A DNA stretch of 64,000 bases from Agarophyton chilense (GCA_030374765.1 JARGXX010000120.1:393048-457047), one strand, 5' to 3'. Counted from the first letter of the stretch, positions 1 to 11,827 are shown. Notes: generated by a model not told the origin, from the letters alone. A program made the numbers and translations.

Positions 1-129
1 GTTCCGAGTTCACGTCATTGACGGCCTCTTTCCTTGAAAGGATTTTGACCGGGGAGCGAGGCTTGGATGCCTCGGGCGCCGTCGACCTCGACTCTGAGGG
101 CGCCCCTCCTTCAGAGGAGACTCCCACAT

Positions 130-2190
130 TTAGTTTTTCTGGGCCTGCTCCGCCGGAGGCGGCTGCTCAGGACCTTGAGCAGGCCACGCCGGGGCATCAG
201 GTCCAGAAGGTACCGCAGAAGCGGTGGGGTGACCGACCACGTCGGTGACACGGGATTCCGGTGCAGGTACGATCCGAGCTCGGGGAAGCGAAACGTGACG
301 TGGAACATCCGTTCGAGCACGGATATACGATGCAATCGGAACAGCTGCTTTGTCCTCCGGGGATAGGGCCTCGTAATTGACTACGACTTGTGCCCATTCT
401 CGGAGAGGCAACACACATTGCGGAGAAGTATGGCCTGGTTTGTAGCAGAGATGACAAATCAGACCATAAGCTGGCGTTGGGTTTCCAGGCCCGGCGAACA
501 TCACCGCGGGGCGGGTATCACTCCAACCAGGACGCTAAAAGCGGACATTAGCACTCTCTTGTGGGACGCGTGGCGCACGGACGCGACCATTATCCGCATA
601 GAGTAGCGTGTCATCTCCAATCACGTATTGTGACTCGTCCAAGGTTGAGAGTAACTCCGTTGTCGCGATGGAATGAACGTCGCTATGGGCTAGCTGCACG
701 TTATCATAATCTCTTCGAGAGGCCTGTTCGTCGATCATTGAAGCTGACGGGGTACCCGGTTGTAACATCAACGCTTTTGCGGACCTAACCTTGGATCCAG
801 GAGTGCGTGCGCGCAGGGCTTCACCTTCTGCACGAGCAAACTGCACTAGTTCCAAATACGTGGCTTTAGGTCTATCTTCTCGACGTCGAGCAACAAGAGT
901 CCGGATCGCCGGGTCCAAACCATCGACAAACATGGTACAACGCTCTTCAGCGGGGTAAACATTGCCACAGCGGTTGAAGGCCTTGTTAAGGCGCGACAAA
1001 TAATCGGTTTCCCACTCGCCTGGACGTTGGCGAGTGTCCCACAGGGCGCGTATAGCCTGCTGAATGGCGGAGTTAGTAGCATATGACCTCAGGAGATACT
1101 GCACTGCTTCGGGCCAGCAGGTAACCCCTCCTTCGGACGCGCGTGATGTACCTCTGACGAAGTGATACTGGTCTTCTGCAAGCCCACGAAAGAAGTACGG
1201 TAAGGCAATGTAGGCCTGTCCCTTGTTCATTCGAAAGATGTCAGCTTCCGCGACAAAGCGTGCCAAGAAATCCAACACCAATATTGGGTCTTCTCCAGGA
1301 AACAACTGGTTGCGAAGTGAGAGCTGCATTCGCTTACTGCAGTCCTTCACTCTTCCCGTACCACGGGGTGTACGATCCAAAGAGGAGTCCTCCAAACGGT
1401 AGTACCGGTATGATAAGAGCTTCTTAAAGAGCCAATTGGTCGGTTTCAGCTCCTTCAAACCTGTGTGCTTCCTTCCCTTCGTGTGGGCGCGGATCACACC
1501 ATGGGTGGCTGTTGACCGCTTAGAGCGTGAGGAACGCTCACGGCGAGCTACTTCCACCGATGAATCGGAAGAGTCGGACTCCGAGGATGAAGAGTCTGAC
1601 GGTTCGGGATCCGTGTTCCTTCGCTTCTTTCGAGCCTGGCGGTTCTCTTCCTTTCTTCCCTTGTGCGATACTGCAACCGGCTTGGCCGGATCATCCCCCG
1701 AAATTAGGGTTTGTTCCAACGTCTCGAGACGGCTTCGGACGCGCGAGAACTTGTCCGCGACGTCCTTGACAAAGGCCGAGGGTCCACCAGGGGACTCGAG
1801 AATCGAGTTCACATCCGCACGGACGACACGGAGGTCCTTAGAAAAATCCTGCGTAGCAGTGTCGTTTACCTTCTTGCGAAGGGAATCGAACTCTTCTGCA
1901 AGGATGACTTGAGCTTCCCGCATAGAGCGGAGTTACTCTCCCACAGCTGCAAGGATGGGATGGGGGGTGACATCCCTAGCAGGGGAGAGCATCAGGGCGG
2001 CGGCAGACGCCGGTCCTGCTCCACTTGCTGGGGGTGTCAAATCAGAGACAGGAGGTGTCGAGGTCCTTCCACCTGGCACGCCAGTCGATCCACCGGTATG
2101 AGACCGTGAACGGACCGGGATACGGAATGGTTGCGAGGGTTCCGGTGCACCGGTTTGACTCCGCGTCCTCGGACGGTCTTTGGACGACAT
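130..2190 (-). pseudogene. Gag polyprotein of an LTR retrotransposon, two in-frame stops
   Basis: One reading frame runs from the ATG at 2190 down to 130 and is broken by TAA at 1933-1935 and TAG at 535-537. The N-terminal third is Ser/Pro/Thr-rich. The middle part (about 1300-800) has the charged helical look of a retrotransposon capsid, with a stretch reading ALWDTRQRPGEWETDYLSRL. A CCHC zinc knuckle, CHLCYKPGHTSPQC, lies at 415-456. Gag packages element RNA; the knuckle binds nucleic acid. After the terminal stop, the sequence from 129 to the left edge is open in a shifted frame, which would suit a gag-pol frameshift, but pol lies outside the window. The stops suggest decay. Assignment to Ty3/gypsy rests on similarity of layout to the elements at 20-37 kb and is inference. 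Confidence 0.75.
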
Positions 2191-3774
2191 GAGATCAGAG
2201 TCCGTTACACGTGAGTATCCAAACCCGATCGGCTAGTGGGGCCAAGAAACTTCCTCAAAGAGGGCAACTGAGATCAACCTCAATTTGTGAGTCCTCTTTC
2301 CGATTAATCGTGACTGAGTGTGCCCGACTCAAACTTCTAAGTTGGGAGACCAGTTTGTAGGACAACGCTTGGAGCGGAGACATTACGAAGATGTTCGGGA
2401 TCTTCCTCTCTTGAGAGACACGCCTCAGGCGGAGGAGACGCATCCCAGCGGAGCACAGAAACAGAGCCACTCTGGAAAGGCACGACGGAGTCGGGTGTAA
2501 GACCGAGGCCAATCCGGCCGGATATACCTAGAGTTCTTAGGTGGGCACGGCACAGTCCGGGGTGTGACCAATCCTAAACGGAGCGATACCACGGCGATGG
2601 TCGGGAAAGGAGCGAGGAAACACTCGTATGAGGTGGACGAGCGGGGTGAGTGAGGCGGCCACTTACGAGAGCCAAAAAGGAGAACGAGAGAAAAACGGGG
2701 GCGAAACCCTATACAGGGGCGAGACTACGACAAGTGTCAGCGATTAAATATGAACCCACGGTGGTGGTAGCACTCTAGTTGACAGAGGGGTGGATGAACT
2801 AACGTGCCACGGGCGCTCACGCAGAATGCGGTGAAGACGCGCCGAAGGCGAAAACTCCAGAGCCAAGAATCCCTCCTCGGGATCTCCCAAGAGGGTCTTT
2901 ACTGGGGAGCAGTGCTCAACCCTCTAAGTAGTGTGGCGCGCGGCCCCTGACAGTGGGCGCGCGCCCGAAAAATAGACACTAAATAGCGATAGCGTAGCCA
3001 AATAAATACTAAAAATACTAAATAATACTAACCATTAGGTAGAATCCGGGCCACGTGTGGCACGCCTCGTACTCGAGCGTTGGCATCCGTGCAGTCCACG
3101 TGTTCCACCCGTGTGCACTTCCGGTCCTAACCGGCCGTCAGCACGCAATTGTGACGCAACGCGCCGGGCCCTTATTGAGGACAAGTAGCCACCCTCCTCC
3201 GACCTCCTTACACTAAGCAGTGGCGACGCCGTAATAGCTGCCATACTGCCCGGATGGAATACCGTGCATGGCGCTAGGTGTCATACGTGTGGCAATGGCC
3301 GGCAGCTAGTTCGTGTGGTTGGCACCATACAGTGCTCTGCACTGTTGCCTTGTAATTTTTAATTGTATTTATTAGTTGTAATCTATCGTAATGGCTAACT
3401 GCTAAGCGGCCGACGGTACTTGAGCGCCGGGTCGCCGGGGGCTAGACCGAAGTAAAGTCGAAGAGGTGAAGGCGGCCTCCGAACTACTAGTTCGTGTCTT
3501 GAGACTATAGGGATATCAGACCTTCGTTCCCAGTTGACGCCGACAAGACAGGCAGCAGTCTGATCAACTGCTGCAGAGGTATCTTTCGCGTTTTAGCCTA
3601 TCGAGTATTCCCCGTCCAGTCCTTGCCCTCACGGCCATCGGTCGCCGCGTGGCGCATTGCACTTTCGCTCGGTCTATTGGACCGCTGGCAGTTCTACTGC
3701 CCGAGCAGATTGTAGACCCATATCCATTGGATACCGAGGTGTGGATCGGGAGCCTCGGATAAGTGAGTATCACT
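2191..3774. other. Non-coding stretch upstream of the left-edge Gag; LTR/leader expected here
   Basis: No credible ORF with an ATG was seen. For a minus-strand element the 5' LTR and leader should lie in this stretch. An AT-rich patch at about 2970-3030 and a GC-rich patch at about 2935-2970 are visible, but the partner LTR is outside the window, so the LTR ends cannot be fixed. Confidence 0.4.
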
Positions 3775-4090
3775 TCCAGGTGCAGCTGGTAAAGCCAGGC
3801 AGGCGCATTCGTCTGGGCGCTGGTTCAATCCCAGGGCTTGCCGTGTTTTGCTATTGTCACCTGTGGGGTGTGAGTGATTACCACTTTGTGGCACCAGTCG
3901 GCATAGCCAAGCAGACGCTCTCGTCTGAGCGCTGGTACAATCTCAGGGCTTGCTCTGCTTTGCTATCGCCACCCGTTGGGTGAATTGGTTGGTGCGCCGT
4001 TGCCGACGTTAGGGTCTTGGCGCTCGTCCGGGCTCTGGTACAATCCTGGGGCTCGCCCCGGCTACTCGTCATACGCGGCGTATATCCAGG
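3775..4090 (+). repeat. Three degenerate tandem repeats with tRNA-like T-arm
   Basis: A unit recurs three times with its CTGG core at 3820, 3932 and 4034 (periods 112 and about 102). The core of each copy reads like a tRNA T-arm: CTGGTTCAATCCCAG in the first, CTGGTACAATCTCAG in the second, CTGGTACAATCCTGG in the third. In copies one and two it is preceded by a hairpin (CAGACGCTCTCGTCTG in copy two) placed like an anticodon arm. Copy one also has a D-arm-like AGCTGGTAAAGC further upstream. No complete cloverleaf could be closed, so this is better read as tRNA-derived SINE debris or a degenerate repeat than as tRNA genes. Confidence 0.4.
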
Positions 4091-5380
4091 CCGATCACTT
4101 CGGTTCGTGTCGAATCGACACCACTCCGAGCACGTCTTCCGGACGCGAAGAGCTCCTGTGGAACGATAGGAGTCTGTGTCTAGTAGACACTCATCGCCAG
4201 TGAGACGACGCCTCTTTTGAGTCGTTGCGGACTCTAGGGCCAGATAGCCGACCCCGGCTTTCCAGGCTCTGCCTGTGCGTAGCTCTCGCCGCCCGCGGCT
4301 GGTCTCCCGAGTGGCGCATTGCGTTACAGCAATAGCGGTATAGCTTGTCATAGCCCAAGCTATTCCTCAAGCGAGCGAAACTTCTAAGTTCTGCGAAGTA
4401 AACCCCTTGAAGGGCATTGTCCTTCAGTTGTTGTTTTCGTTTTCTTTACAGACCTGTTTCCGCTTGTCGCAACAGTCTCGTGGCTCAATCCGGGTGTTGT
4501 TTCACTAAAAAAAAGTTCAATAAAAGTCTGTGTTTTTCTTATCTCTCTAACGAGGCCAATCTCTTTGTTTTCCAAGACTATGAAGGTAGAGAGAGTCACC
4601 GTGTTGGGTGTTACAACTGGCTTTTGTCATGTTCATACGGACAGAGAGAACAGATTCTAATTTTTTGTTCTTAAAAAGAAGAGAAGTTTTATCTTGTAGA
4701 TCCTCACTATTTCAATTTTTCCTCAACATAAATTCCGCATCCTTAACTTGTCATCAATTAAGACGGATACAGTTTTCATCTGCATTTTTACGGCAGTTTA
4801 GCTTTCTTTGTTGCGTTACGACGCAACATAAAAATGGAACTGCCTTTTTGCATCTTTAAATCTACCTAACATTCTCCCAGCCGATTACAAATTCAACTCA
4901 TAATTCCGGCGCCAGATCAAGGGTTAACAAGACTCCATTAAAAGTCAACACACATCAAGATGCGTTTGTTACAATTACACAGTCGTTTGGTGCTTTTTGT
5001 GGAATACAGAATTAAAAAAAACAGAAAATCTTTCAGTTTGTCTAATAAATTTCTTTTGTAGCACGCAACAGAAAAAATAACAATACTATTTTTTTGAACG
5101 TTTTTATTATGTATATTGTGAGGCGTTTAAAACGCACGAGTGAAACGCGTACCGCTTCGTGTATATGGAAGTAAGAGACGCGCATCTGTCCTACAGTTTC
5201 ACTCAACAAATATAGTAATGAAGCCAATATTTGGACGTAACGTTGTAGAAAGAAGATTAATTTAGAGCCACAAATTCAGTATGAAAAGGAAATGCGTTTT
5301 GCGTCAAGGAAGGCGGGCGATTAAGAATGGCTGGCCGGTACCGAACTGGAAGCCGCACGAATTCTCGCGCCGGCCTTCCT
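4091..5380. other. AT-rich spacer without recognisable gene
   Basis: The composition becomes AT-rich after about 4400. Only short shadow ORFs are present. Apart from the 37-bp repeat at 5069 I see nothing that supports a gene. Confidence 0.5.
5069..5105 (+). repeat. 37-bp direct repeat, copy 1
   Basis: This matches 6187-6223 at 34 of 37 bases by eye (it begins CAGAAAAAATAACAAT). The second copy carries the stop codon that ends the zinc-finger frame. Copy 1 may therefore be the tail of a lost paralogue or of a small repeat. Confidence 0.5.
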
Positions 5381-5390
5381 CCAAATTTTC

Positions 5391-5398
5391 TATATAAG
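5391..5398 (+). promoter_or_regulatory. TATA box (TATATAAG)
   Basis: TATATAAG sits at the edge between AT-rich spacer and a GC-richer, CT-rich stretch that looks like a 5' leader. It lies about 440 bp upstream of the zinc-finger frame, which has no ATG of its own. An upstream exon or a long leader would have to lie between them. Confidence 0.45.
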
Positions 5399-5829
5399 GC
5401 CGACCTCGGTCGGCTCAGACCCACTCTGGTCGAGTCAGCTCGACAAAAAGCGGCTCACCCCCCTCCTCATCCCTCATTGGGCACCAAAACTATCTCTTAG
5501 CACATTCCGTACCTCTCTTGCAATCAACTCTCTTCCTTTTCTTTCTTTACCTGATGGTTGGGTCTGCTTTCTACTGCAAATGCGCTAATCTTTTCTGCGA
5601 ACCCGTTACTCACGTTGTACTGCTTAGAACATCCTGTTGTTATCATAACCACTTGATACGGCGTAGGGCTGACATTATACATCGATTTGGCATTCGTTCA
5701 AGAGTAGTTGACTTTGGCTACTCTTTTGGTATTGTGTGCGAAATCTTTTTTTTGTATGTCTTGCATATGGTATCAACGTCTACAATTTTTTTGAGCGTAT
5801 ATTCAACTGTGCTACGTTCCAATTCGTAA

Positions 5830-6198
5830 GTGAAAAACGTCAGCGTCAAAAAGGAAGCCACATCCATCACCAACTCTTCTCCGTCTACCGAACTCCTTAG
5901 CGACTTGCACGCCTGCCACATCATTCGATTCGTTACTAAGCATGAGAAACGTCGTCACCGTTTTCTATCACGTAAACCTTCCCTAAAGCGTTGTGCCGTT
6001 TGCAACATCAACTTGCAGAGTCAGCGCCAGTTACAGGGGCACCAAGGCATTCGTATTCACTAAAACGCACCACGCCGCGCTTATTACAAAGACAATGACT
6101 TCTGGTGCGAATTATGCGATATGAAGCTCCCGGAAGCCCCTGACATCCGAGTTCATAACAAAAAGTTGTCGTCATCGTGCCGGCGTCAGAAAAAATAA
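5830..6198 (+). pseudogene. Two-zinc-finger protein fragment with an in-frame stop
   Basis: A single frame encodes two finger-like motifs. The first, at about 5992-6060, is CAVC, twelve residues, H, five residues, H, which fits C2H2. The second, at about 6107-6175, starts WCELCDMKLP, places a His twelve residues after the second Cys, and has a Cys eight residues later (C2HC-like). A TAA at 6061-6063 separates them, and the frame ends at TAA 6196-6198. C2H2 fingers usually bind DNA or RNA. The frame opens at GTG directly after a stop, so it is either a second exon (the sequence before it ends in AG) or a decayed copy. Function is unknown. Confidence 0.4.
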
Positions 6199-6223
6199 CA
6201 ATATTATTTTCTAGAACGTTTTT
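6187..6223 (+). repeat. 37-bp direct repeat, copy 2
   Basis: Partner of 5069-5105, same orientation. It overlaps the last codons and the stop of the zinc-finger frame. Confidence 0.5.
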
Positions 6224-8281
6224 GATATATAAAACCAGTCTTTAAATCGTGCTACAGGCCTTTACACATTTTATTTATTACATCACATTTTTTTTACCTT
6301 AGCCTCTGCCTGCCAAATATATATTAGTCATTTTTTCATATGCAATCCTTACCCATTACAAATTTTTCTGTCGTCTTTCTTTTGACTTCTTTTCTTTGCC
6401 CTATTTTCGGCTGGTGCTCTCGAGAGCTTATCTACTACTTGTGTCATCTTGGGTTGTAGCCACCCGCGTTGTGTCCCCTACCTAATTTTGAACGGATATG
6501 ACGTGTTCATATATCTAGTCCAGCATCGCGGTATTCACCTTTGATACATTTCACTGAATTGAATTACACTTTTATATCCGTGTCTCTGCCTGTCACATAG
6601 ATGTATTGATCTATTTATCATTTGCACTATCCATAGGTATTGCTCTTTTTGATTATGGCGTGTTCGTTTGATTTCTTATATGTGCCCTCTTTTGGGCTGC
6701 TACTCTTGATAGCATAGTTATTACTTATGTGCATTTGGGTTGAAACCTCCAGCAATATTTCCTTTTACTTTGACGGATTTCAAACCGCACACGAACGCCA
6801 CGTGCGGAGCCAGATGTTGAACGCTAGATAAGGGCGCCCCACAGTGGCAAGTACGAACAAGTAAAGAGAGTATCGTTCTCCTTTTAAAACGGATATGACG
6901 TTCACAGATGTATTGTATTCCGAGATGTTTACTGGCTGGGCTGGACAAGAATAGGGCTGGTATAACATACTGAAAGCTTGTGGAACAAGTTTTTAATAAA
7001 ACGTATTTATTGTTGCGTCCCACTTTTATTATTGTTTGGCATTGTGTTTCATAGACAAGACGAGGATTTATTTCGGCTGGTCACAAGAAAAGGTTTTGAC
7101 AGAATGCGCTCAATGAGTCGCTCTGAGGTATGTAAAACAAGCCGCTGTAGCCTTTTCTATGCGTGGGAATACCACTGCGGAGGAGTGCATTTGTTTTTGT
7201 TTCGCGGACTTTTAGGCCGGCCTTCTCGAAAAGAGCCCATTGTCAAATTAGGCCGATGGGAGGGTTAGCAATTGCTAACGCGAAGGAGCAAAAAACCTCA
7301 GGAAATTTAGAAAAGCGCGACGGTTCCCCCAGGACATTCTAATTAGTAGCTGGAAGGCTTTCTCTCCCGAGATTTCGGTAGACTGCAGGAATGAGCTGAG
7401 TAAATGAAGAAGCGTGAAGCGAGGACACCAACACAAGCGCGGGAGATGTTCAGCTATAGACAGAAACGTGCGTGGCAATTGGTAAAGCGCTGGCTCATCC
7501 GGTACAAAACGGCCATGCGCTAAAGAGGCGCCTGGAATGTAGAGAAGATTTGTTATCGCCTGGTCCCTGCCGGCTGTAGCGTAAGAGCGCGAACGGTGAT
7601 GCACAAGCTATTGATAGGGCGATCCGCGTTGTGGATCGAGTCTGGCCGACGAGATTCTCCAAGAGCGGAAGAGGAGGGTGCAGTTGCGCGATAGACATTG
7701 ATGGGGTAGTCGCCGTCAGGCGAACGAGCGCGCGACAGCGTGTACGGGGCTGGTGGGTGGCGGCAGGCGAAAGAAACAAAAACGGGCCGCATAGAAGCAG
7801 CTCGGGGCGCGCGGGGCGGCGAAGCACGAAAGGCACCGAGCTCCAAGAAGCCGAGGTAGCGGCAAAAGTTGCGATCAAGGCATGGTTGTTGCTACAACAA
7901 CCGTTGCTATCCGGAGAATGTCGGATGTAATGGAATGGTACTCGATTTTAGTTTACAGAATACAGGTGAGGGAAAAGACCACCTCGCCACTCGGGTGGGC
8001 CACACGGCGCAGGGTGCGATCAGAAAAACAAATTTGAAAATTCAAATATTCGATGTGAGTAACAGCATCTTTCTGGGCAGCGCTATCTTCAACGGTAAAG
8101 TCTCTTCCGTTCATAATGTTCATGCCGACGTCTATAATACTTTCTTCCAGAACTGTAGCTTGAAGTGTGGTCTGATGAGCACGTTCACCAAACTTCTATC
8201 CGTGTTCTCTTCAGAAATCCCGTCAGAAGCAGCCCATCCACACTTTGTTGCGCGTCGTCCGATACACCTCAAGAGCTGCCC
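6224..8281. other. Spacer with an abrupt GC-rich block
   Basis: The sequence is AT-rich to about 7270. From about 7280 to 7930 it is clearly richer in GC, with overlapping ORFs on both strands that lack ATG starts. It then returns to average composition before the TOG/CLASP-like gene. The GC-rich block could be the 5' flank or an upstream exon of that gene. A good acceptor-like run, TTCTCTTCAG, lies at about 8206-8215, but no donor could be paired with it. Confidence 0.35.
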
Positions 8282-10527
8282 ATGTTGCGCTCAGGCATGA
8301 TGTCTTCATCAGGCTGCAATTCGTCTGATCCCCTGCCACCCGCGTTGCTAAAGAAACTTGAACAGTTAAACCCATGGCACGAACAAGTGGAAGCACTTCA
8401 GCAGCTCGCTGATCTAACCATCCCTTTATCAAAGACGGCTGACGCTGATGCCATAATGCGCCAGTTGCGCCCCTCGAGTCACGACTTGGCAGAAGTGATC
8501 AACAACCCGCGCAGCACGCTGGTCAAAGAAGCTTGCCTCTGCATCGAAACTATGGCTGAAACGTTTGGCCCCAAATTCGTCGCGGCTGTTGGAATTGATG
8601 TCGTTCCTGCACTGCTCAAGCGCTGTGCTATCACCAAAGCGGTCATCCGAGACAGCGCCCGAGAAGCAGCTAAAGCGATGTTTGAGCATGGCGTGGAAGG
8701 CGTGCACATTGGCACAGCCCGTTTCATCTCACAAGCCGTTCTTGACAAGCACGCTCCAGTGTTGACGCGTGCTGCAGCTGCCGAGTTTATTGGGATGATA
8801 CTGGTCGATCGATGCCGCGGCAGTCTCAGCGAGATTCACCAATTGATCAGCGGCGCCATCATCGGTGGATGCTGCGACTCTGATGAAACTGTGCGCGCCA
8901 TTTCGCGCGACAACTGCTGTCGCCTGTTTGAGCTGGAGCCAGCGTTGGGTGCGGAGGTGTTTGCACAGTTGCCGGGCAGTGCGCAGCAGTACATTGCCAG
9001 AACGCGCAGTATCCCAAAAGCAATGGATGAAGAGCCGGTTCGCCTTCGCCGCGCAAGCATGATGCCGCAAAGGGCACCCAGGCCCCGACTGGAGTCGTTC
9101 GCAGCCAATGTACCGCTCAATCTGAAGGCGAGGTACGCCCCCTCGCGAGTGCACCGCGCGTCTATAAATCCTGTAGAGCTTGGCTCGCACATGGTGGTGA
9201 AAGACGCGACGGCGCCGCGGGCAGCGATGTTTCCACGCCCAGGTCGGGTCGAGTTCGAATGCAGGCCAAACCTTGCGCGCAAGCAATCTCGACCAAACTT
9301 GAGACCGCCGCGAAGGTCGATGGTTCCAAGGCTGGCCGCCATGGACGTGTACAGCAATGCGATTAAGGGAGAGGACGTATCAAAGTCGTTGCCGTCTACG
9401 AGTGTGATTGCTCCCTCCGACAGGGTGATGAAAACATCGATGAGCGCGGAAATGACGTCACTGGTGGAAACAAAAGCAGCTGCAAAGTATTCAAAGAACA
9501 AGCAAGATGAGGGCGTTGGGAAGGGCGTGAGCAAGTCGCCGTTGTCTACAAGTGCTCCGCGCGATGCTCACGAGGAGAAGGCGACGTCGCCGTCAGCTGT
9601 GACCGACAGCACCGAGGGGTGCGAATGCGAGAGCGAACAGAAAACAGTGTCAGGCGCCGACAGCGAAACGAAGGTGAGCGGAAGCAGCAACGAGAGCACG
9701 CCAGAAGCAAGAGGTTCAAGGAGGCATTCGCGCGGCGACGACACGCGAGTGGACTGCGAAGCAACGCCCGACACGCGTCGGTCGAGCAGCGGTTACTGCG
9801 ACGACGCGGCTGCTGTAGAAGGCGGTGAGAAGAGCGGGGACGATGACGCATGGGCAGATGAGGCGCAGGAGGAGGGCGAGAAGAGAGTGAACAAATGCAG
9901 ATTGTCGTTCATTCTTGGGGTTAATGAAACTCCGCGCGTGATGCGCACGCGACGGGCGCTGCGACCAGATATGAGCGCGATGGCGTTGATGGCGTCGCCC
10001 GGCAGCGTGGCGGGCGCGGACTGCCCGGAGGTTGAGGTGGGCGCAAGCCGGGGGGGCGACGCGCGAAAGGACGGGGGGTGTGTCGAAGGCACTGAAGCGA
10101 CGGGTGCAGTGGTGGAGCGCGTGGGTGCGGCGGCGGCGGAAGCAGAAGAGCAGGAGGCGCAGACCGCAGACGGGGACGAGGACGGGAACAAGACTCAGGG
10201 CGGAACGGAGGAGGAGGAGGAGGAGGACGCATTGCCGAAGACGCCGCAATTGTGCATGCCGGACGTGTCGGACTTTGCGGAGCTGATGGCGGACATTGAG
10301 AAGCAGGCGCGACGCAGCGTGGCGCCGACAATGGCGGTGGGGCAAGAGGGCGGGACGGGCAGCAGCGACAAGGAGAACGCGTTGACGAAGAACTGGAGGG
10401 ACAGCAAGCCGACGGGTGAGGCGGAGAAGAGCGAGGTGGTGAAGCGCGTGCGGCTGAGAGTGGATGAGGAAGCGGGTGGGAGCGAGGGCGGGGACGGGGA
10501 CCGGCGGAAGGACTCGGCGGACTTGAC

Positions 10528-10568
<41 letters not shown>

Positions 10569-11611
10569 AGAAGAAGAAACAGAAGAAGAAACAGAAGAAT
10601 GAGACAGTGGCGGCGGTGGGGGAGGGGAGGAGCCGGGCGGCGCTGTTCAAGGGGCGGCCGCCGAGACGGTCGTTGGCGGCGGTGGAGCGGGGGGCGGGGG
10701 CTGGGGTGGGGGGGACTGGGGTGGCGCCTCGGACGGTGGGGCGGACGGAGGGGGATGGGGTGCAGGGAGAAGAGACGGGGGAGGAGGAAAAGCAGGAGGA
10801 GGAGGAGGAGGAGGAGGAGGAGGAGGAGGAGAGGACGCAGAAGAAGAACAAGAAGAAGAAGAAGAAGAAGAAGAAGGTGGCTGTGGCGGTGACACAGGTG
10901 GCGGAGGCGGTGCGCGAGTGCCAGGCGGTGGTGGAGGGCGGAAGGGGCGGCGGCGGGTGGGAGCGCAAGACGGCAGCGCTGCACACGCTGTGCGAGCGCA
11001 CACGGGCGCTGGGGGAGGTGGCGCTGCCGGCGCGACTGGCCGAGCAGAGCGCGCTGGCCACGTGTACGCTAGTACTGGACTCGCACGCGCGGGTGGCGCA
11101 CGCGGCGCTGGAGGCGCTGTTCGTGCTGCTGTTGTGCGTGGAGCACGCCGGGGCGTCAGCGGCGCTGCAGCGCGCGCTGGGGCGGCGCGCAGACGCGCTC
11201 CGCCGCGTGCTGGCCGCGTCGCGGGACGCGCGCGAAGACCGCCGCCTGGCGGGCGCCCGCGTGCTGGACGCATTCGGCGTGCAATTCGGCGTGGAGACGC
11301 AGGTGTCGTTACTGGTGCGCGCGCTGCACTTTGACGGCGCGCATTGCTCGCGCATCGCCGTCGTCGTGGGCGGATGCTCCGCGCTCACGGCCGCGTTGCA
11401 ACGCGCGCGCGACGGCGGCGGCGGCGTCGTGTGGACGCCTGCCGCCTTGCACGCGCTGCTTCGTCTGCTGGCGCGGCTGGCGGCTGACCGTCGCGTGCAG
11501 GTGCGCGCGGCGGCGCGTTTGGTGGCGCGCGCCGCGCGCGTGTGTCTGCCGCAGGGCGCCTTTGAGTTGGCCTGTCGTCAGCTGCGCCTGCGTCCCGCGC
11601 TGTTTCTCTAA
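8282..11611 (+). CDS. TOG/CLASP-like microtubule-associated protein
   Basis: This is a protein of about 1109 residues. Residues 20-240 form a run of paired amphipathic helices typical of a CLASP N-terminal/TOG domain. Residues of about 300-860 are low-complexity and strongly charged, with Thr, Glu and Lys runs. Residues of about 865-1109 form a second helical-repeat domain rich in Ala, Leu and Arg. CLASP-type proteins bind tubulin and microtubule plus ends and stabilise microtubules; a TOG-helical-repeat-TOG layout with a basic linker fits that, but the call rests on fold-like pattern, not a diagnostic motif. The frame is open upstream to 8165 with only a GTG there; ATGs at 8282 and 8297 are the plausible starts, and a spliced start upstream is possible. 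GC content rises steadily towards the 3' end. The kinase gene follows 327 bp downstream on the same strand. Confidence 0.6.
10523..10585 (+). repeat. Coding trinucleotide repeat (ACG then AAG)
   Basis: An imperfect ACG run encodes a stretch of Thr with one Ala and passes straight into AAG codons for Lys. It lies inside the disordered linker of the TOG/CLASP-like gene. Confidence 0.85.
10781..10876 (+). repeat. Coding trinucleotide repeat (GAG then AAG)
   Basis: A GAG/GGA run encodes more than a dozen Glu residues and is followed by an AAG run of Lys. This gives an acidic block directly followed by a basic block, just ahead of the C-terminal helical domain. Confidence 0.85.
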
Positions 11612-11670
11612 CTCCCCCCCCCCCAACCGCCTCGTGTGCCCCTCCCATTGGTCCGCCACGTAAAAGCGCC

Positions 11671-11790
11671 CGCAGCTTGCGCTTCGTCCCCTCCCGCCCT
11701 TGCGTTTCGCCTCCCGCCTTGCGCTTCGTCCCCTCCCCGCCTTGCGCTTCGCGCCCTCCCGCCTTGCGCTTCGCCGCCGCTGCGCTTGCG
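11671..11790 (+). repeat. Imperfect tandem repeat in the intergenic spacer
   Basis: About six copies of a 19-23 bp unit containing CCTTGCGCTTCG and a CCCTCCCG stretch lie between the TOG/CLASP-like stop and the kinase start, in the likely kinase promoter. Confidence 0.75.
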
Positions 11791-11818
11791 CTTCCCGCGC
11801 TTCCAACCCCCTTTTTCA

Positions 11819-11827
11819 TAAAAATAG
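11819..11827 (+). promoter_or_regulatory. TATA-like box and pyrimidine-rich leader of the kinase gene
   Basis: ATAAAAATA lies 112 bp before the kinase ATG. From about 11843 to 11935 the strand is almost pure C and T, which fits a pyrimidine-rich 5' leader. Confidence 0.5.

Noticed and set aside
2880-2940. Shared short strings (AGGGTCTTTA, TAAGTAGTGTGG) with 18000-18050, suggesting a second LTR family
   Set aside because: The sequence between the strings does not align and spacing differs; not enough for an LTR call.
8165-8281. Upstream extension of the TOG/CLASP-like protein to 8165
   Set aside because: The first codon there is GTG; eukaryotic starts are nearly always ATG, and ATGs at 8282 and 8297 follow.
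9716-11388. Long antisense ORFs (422 and 397 codons) over the TOG/CLASP-like gene, and other overlapping ORFs in its GC-rich 3' part
   Set aside because: They mirror trinucleotide repeats and high GC of the sense gene; their translations are Leu/Arg/Ser runs without domain structure.
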